Shown here piece by piece: positions 61,421 to 64,000 of a stretch of 64,000 nucleotides of DNA. Positions within the stretch are counted from its first letter, which is position 1. Each line of letters begins with the position of its first letter. Where the stretch lies: assembly GCA_040388375.1 (NCBI GenBank), contig JAZKBU010000007.1, positions 429,985-493,984 on the forward strand, in the 5' to 3' direction. Source of the DNA: Bacteroidota bacterium (GTDB taxonomy: Bacteria > Bacteroidota > Bacteroidia > UKL13-3). The translations under genes were made by a program, and so were the position numbers. The notes beneath the pieces were generated by a model, which did not search any database, was not told the DNA's origin, and was given only the letters and a program-made list of their open reading frames with translations.

Positions 61421-63160
61421 TTAACTCTCAGAACCAATAGGTAATCCATATTTTAAATCAAAAATTTCGAACATTATTTTGATTAAGTCTTTATCCTTTT
61501 TTAAGTCAATTTTTTTTGAAATATAATGTGAAAAACTAATATAAATTTCATCCCATGTTTCAGGTCGTTGATGAACAGTGTTAAGTTGTTTTTGTCGATA
61601 TTTAATGTATTTATTATATCCGGAAAGCAATTCTAGTAAATTGTATTCTCTCTTTTTTAACTTACCGATATAACTAAATAAAAAGTCTAAATTAACAATG
61701 ATAACATCCTCTATCTTTTTAAATTTATCTTGATATTGCTCAATATGGTTTGTAAATATAGTATTGATATACCTATTAATACCAGGAATTTCAAACATTT
61801 CATCTGTAATTACGATAACAGGATATATAGTCCATTTCGACATATTTTCAAATGAATCAAAGTTGTACTGATTACCAATTATTTTTTCGATGGTCCTAAT
61901 GATCTGTCCAACGCCTTTTGGTTTCTTATCACTGCAAGAACATATCTTTCTTTCGATTTCATCGCGTATTGCTTCAAATGTTGAGGATTCCATTGCATTA
62001 GAGGCAAATGACACATCTTTAAATTCAAAAAGAATAACATTGTTTTTATTGCGGTAATACAAATCAGGTTCTCCTTGACCTTCTTCAAAATGTAACAAGT
62101 TCTTCTTGGCAGACAGTATATATGTCATCACATTTTTAAAGATAATTTTTTCAATAATTTCATCCGAATACTTCGATTTAAAATTTGCATAGGTTAACCC
62201 TCTTTCCGCTACAACACCAGTTACATGTAGAAAGTCAAATATTAAACCATCATAGAGTTTTTTAGCCAAAAAATTCCAATGAAAAACTATATACTGCAAT
62301 TCATCTAATTTCATTAATGGTTTTGATTTTAGTCCATCATGATTTATTTTATACTTTTCATTTTTATGATAATCTTCTGGATTCATACAATTAGAATCGT
62401 AGAAAGTTGGAATATTGTCGCTTTTTAAAGTGAATCCGGACCTTGAAAAAAGTGATTGATTATCTCCTGTCGTACAGTAAATTATAAGCTGTAAAACTTC
62501 CAAAAGGTACTCATGAATGCTACCTCTTTTATTTATTTCGAGGAATTTATTAACGTAAAAAGATAATTCTTCTTTTTTCAATTCCGACATTAAGACAACA
62601 CCTTTTATCATTTGGTAAATCGAATCAATTGGTTTCATAAAATCATATTGTGAAACGATTAACGGCCAATGAGTCTCGTAAAAAAGTGCATCAGGAGAAT
62701 ATGTTTTTCCAATTTTTGGTAATGGAGGCAATTTACTATCCAGTTGATCATTAAAAAGTAAAAGAGCTTTAAAAAGTTTAAGCTCATCCTCTGGATTTGT
62801 ATCAATCCATCCTACATGTTTTTCTCTAAAATTTGTAAGTTCATACTCCATGAACATCAATACAGTTTTGGCAGAAAAGAGAACATGATTTTCATAATCT
62901 ACATCAGGGTTATTTCTAAAAAAAATAACTATACTATTGCGTATTTTTTGACTTATTTCTAAAGATTGCCTAAATAGAAATACTTCATTTAATATTCTCG
63001 CCTGAAGTTGTGGTTTAGGTTCATCAATAAAAAATCTTGAGTTAATGCTTGCTAATACCGCTAATACAACAATTGAAGGAATATCTTGTACAAGCATTTT
63101 TAGTTCCAAGTCTTCATCAGGAAATAAATCTTTGCTTTTTAACATTACTCCTCTTTTCAT
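61421..63160 (-). CDS. Large protein with a PD-(D/E)xK-type nuclease signature
   Basis: A 579-residue protein, not recognised as a known family. The N-terminal 340 residues are mostly helical (IPSIVVLAVLASINSRFF, VLMFMEYELTNFREKHVG, LYDGLIFDFLHVTGVVAERG). Residues 360-385 fit a PD-(D/E)xK nuclease core: GEPD at 363-366, then 12 residues, then FEFKD with Glu379 and Lys381. It is followed by a helix with KICSCSDKKPKGVGQI, which could carry later catalytic or metal residues, and then alternating strands. Such nucleases are common in restriction, anti-phage and mobile-element systems. The gene is divergent from the repeat protein at 63346. No methyltransferase is adjacent in the window. Confidence 0.6.
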   Translation of the reverse strand: MKRGVMLKSKDLFPDEDLELKMLVQDIPSIVVLAVLASINSRFFIDEPKPQLQARILNEVFLFRQSLEISQKIRNSIVIFFRNNPDVDYENHVLFSAKTVLMFMEYELTNFREKHVGWIDTNPEDELKLFKALLLFNDQLDSKLPPLPKIGKTYSPDALFYETHWPLIVSQYDFMKPIDSIYQMIKGVVLMSELKKEELSFYVNKFLEINKRGSIHEYLLEVLQLIIYCTTGDNQSLFSRSGFTLKSDNIPTFYDSNCMNPEDYHKNEKYKINHDGLKSKPLMKLDELQYIVFHWNFLAKKLYDGLIFDFLHVTGVVAERGLTYANFKSKYSDEIIEKIIFKNVMTYILSAKKNLLHFEEGQGEPDLYYRNKNNVILFEFKDVSFASNAMESSTFEAIRDEIERKICSCSDKKPKGVGQIIRTIEKIIGNQYNFDSFENMSKWTIYPVIVITDEMFEIPGINRYINTIFTNHIEQYQDKFKKIEDVIIVNLDFLFSYIGKLKKREYNLLELLSGYNKYIKYRQKQLNTVHQRPETWDEIYISFSHYISKKIDLKKDKDLIKIMFEIFDLKYGLPIGSES

Positions 63161-63345
63161 AATTCAGATATTTATTTATACTCAAATTTAAGCTTTAAAT
63201 GTTTCTAATCACAGATGTCTTAACCTCACATTATTAAGAACAAACTATAATGTTATATTTATGTGGATAAACCATTATAACTTTTTACAAGCGAGTATTT
63301 TATATCAAAATTTAAAACAATAAATTTGAATAAAATTTATTGTTT

Positions 63346-64000
63346 ATGAAAAATAGTGACAATTATTCTTCAATTAATTCGGCATCACTTGCAATTGCCA
63401 ACATACCTGACTATAGCTCTATTGCATTTGAACAAGCCAGTATCGGTGCAAAGCTTTCTACAGTTAATGCGGCTCTTGCAACTATCAATATACCTGATTA
63501 TAGTTCTATAATAATGGAACAGGCTTCTATCAGTGAAAAGTTTTCTGCAATGAATACAGCTTCACTTGCAATTGCCAACATACCTGACTATAGCTCTATT
63601 GCATTTGAACAAGCCAGTATCGGTGCAAAGCTTTCTACAGTTAATGCGGCTCTTGCAACTATCAATATACCTGATTATAGTTCTATAATAATGGAACAGG
63701 CTTCTATCAGTGAAAAGTTTTCTGCAATGAATACAGCTTCACTTGCAATTGCCAACATACCTGACTATAGCTCTATTACATTTGAACAAGCCAGTATCGG
63801 TGCAAAGCTTTCCACAGTTAATGCGTCTCTTGCAACTATCAATATGCCTGATTACAGTTCTATAGCATTTGGACAAGCATGTATCGGTGCGAAGCTTTCT
63901 GCAGTTAATGCGTCTCTTGCAACTATCAATATGCCTGATTTTAGCTCTATAGCATTTGGACAAGCATGTATCGGTGCGAAGCTTTCTGCAGTTAATGCGT
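63346..64000 (+). CDS. Tandem-repeat protein, 5' part (runs off the window)
   Basis: ATG at 63346 opens a frame of 218 codons that continues past the last base. After a short leader (MKNSDNYSSINSA) the protein is only repeats of 29 or 30 residues around the core IPDYSSI-x-x-EQASI-x-x-K-S-x-NA-LA-I-N. The repeats are amphipathic and rich in Ala, Ser and Ile, suggesting a solenoid or coiled coil. No signal peptide is visible. The function is unknown; it may be the N-terminal region of a larger protein. The minus-strand frame at 63739-63963 is a shadow. Confidence 0.65.
   Translation, partial: MKNSDNYSSINSASLAIANIPDYSSIAFEQASIGAKLSTVNAALATINIPDYSSIIMEQASISEKFSAMNTASLAIANIPDYSSIAFEQASIGAKLSTVNAALATINIPDYSSIIMEQASISEKFSAMNTASLAIANIPDYSSITFEQASIGAKLSTVNASLATINMPDYSSIAFGQACIGAKLSAVNASLATINMPDFSSIAFGQACIGAKLSAVNA
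63385..64000. repeat. Nested coding tandem repeats, 177 bp made of 87 and 90 bp
   Basis: A 177-base unit starts at 63385, is repeated at 63562 with apparently identical sequence, and begins again at 63739. Each contains an 87-base and a 90-base half coding for 29 and 30 residues. From about 63830 the pattern changes to near-identical 87-base units (GCATTTGGACAAGCATGTAT at two places). Identity at the DNA level, including synonymous sites, points to very recent expansion or gene conversion. Confidence 0.9.

Noticed and set aside
61879..62088. 69-codon minus-strand frame inside the 579-residue protein
   Set aside because: It overlaps the predicted nuclease core in another frame and has no independent support.
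63739..63963. 74-codon minus-strand repeat frame
   Set aside because: Antisense to the plus-strand repeat gene; the repetitive look is inherited from the repeats on the other strand.

Overview
The window looks like chromosomal DNA of a Bacteroidota bacterium. The DNA is AT-rich, genes rarely have a Shine-Dalgarno, and several intergenic regions carry the phylum-type promoter (TTTG or TTG, 19-21 bases, TAnnTTTG). Marker families agree: a DUF3276/PUR-alpha-like protein, a DUF5606 protein, an XrtF exosortase pair, a fused E1 alpha/beta dehydrogenase, and MbnP/MbnH and HYC_CC_PP copper proteins. XrtF points towards Flavobacteriia or a near relative; the order cannot be fixed by eye. No rRNA, tRNA, CRISPR array or transposase was found.

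Region 1 (1-27546) is a surface-polysaccharide locus, all on the + strand with many ATGA-type overlaps. It holds a truncated and two complete AsnB-like amidotransferases, five GT4/CgeB-type glycosyltransferases and a methyltransferase (1-9030). Next come a fused dehydrogenase/Gfo-Idh oxidoreductase, a UDP-GlcNAc 2-epimerase homologue, a heparinase II/III-like protein and a WbuB-like glycosyltransferase (9135-15530). A PglC-like phosphoglycosyl transferase, an ATP-grasp enzyme, a HAD phosphatase and a DegT aminotransferase follow, closed by a strong terminator (18929-18965). A WlbA/WlbB/WlbC-like set for diacetylated aminouronic acids is split by an RhlE helicase gene. XrtF and its partner, a polytopic LIC_10190-type protein, a GT2 and a YdcF-like protein close the locus. 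A natural reading is a glycan containing 2,3-diacetamido uronic acid, perhaps amidated by the AsnB-like enzymes and started on undecaprenyl phosphate by the PglC-like enzyme.

Region 2 (27548-41498) is mostly housekeeping: an ABC exporter half, the PUR-like protein, a lipoprotein, phosphofructokinase, two YrdC/Sua5-family proteins, a deoxynucleoside kinase, an LptF/G permease, one more glycosyltransferase, an M23/LysM peptidase, a histone H1-like protein, CinA, MarC and two small membrane proteins.

Region 3 (41521-46531, minus) is a copper-handling cluster: HYC_CC_PP protein, MbnP-like lipoprotein, MbnH-like dihaem peroxidase, HMA protein and TonB-dependent receptor. Region 4 (46654-56817) has an outer-membrane beta-barrel, a DUF1573 protein, the E1 fusion, a TPR lipoprotein, a universal stress protein, and a minus-strand chrA/purB operon with two small exported proteins.

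Region 5 (56818-64000) is accessory in character. It has an XRE regulator, a 20-base perfect palindrome of dispersed-repeat type, two tiny overlapping ORFs, tandem secreted paralogues, a 42-bp tandem repeat array with conserved hairpins, and a large protein with a PD-(D/E)xK-type nuclease signature. The last is divergent from an internally repetitive gene (59-residue units) that runs off the end. The last 2.6 kb is the best place to look for something undescribed.
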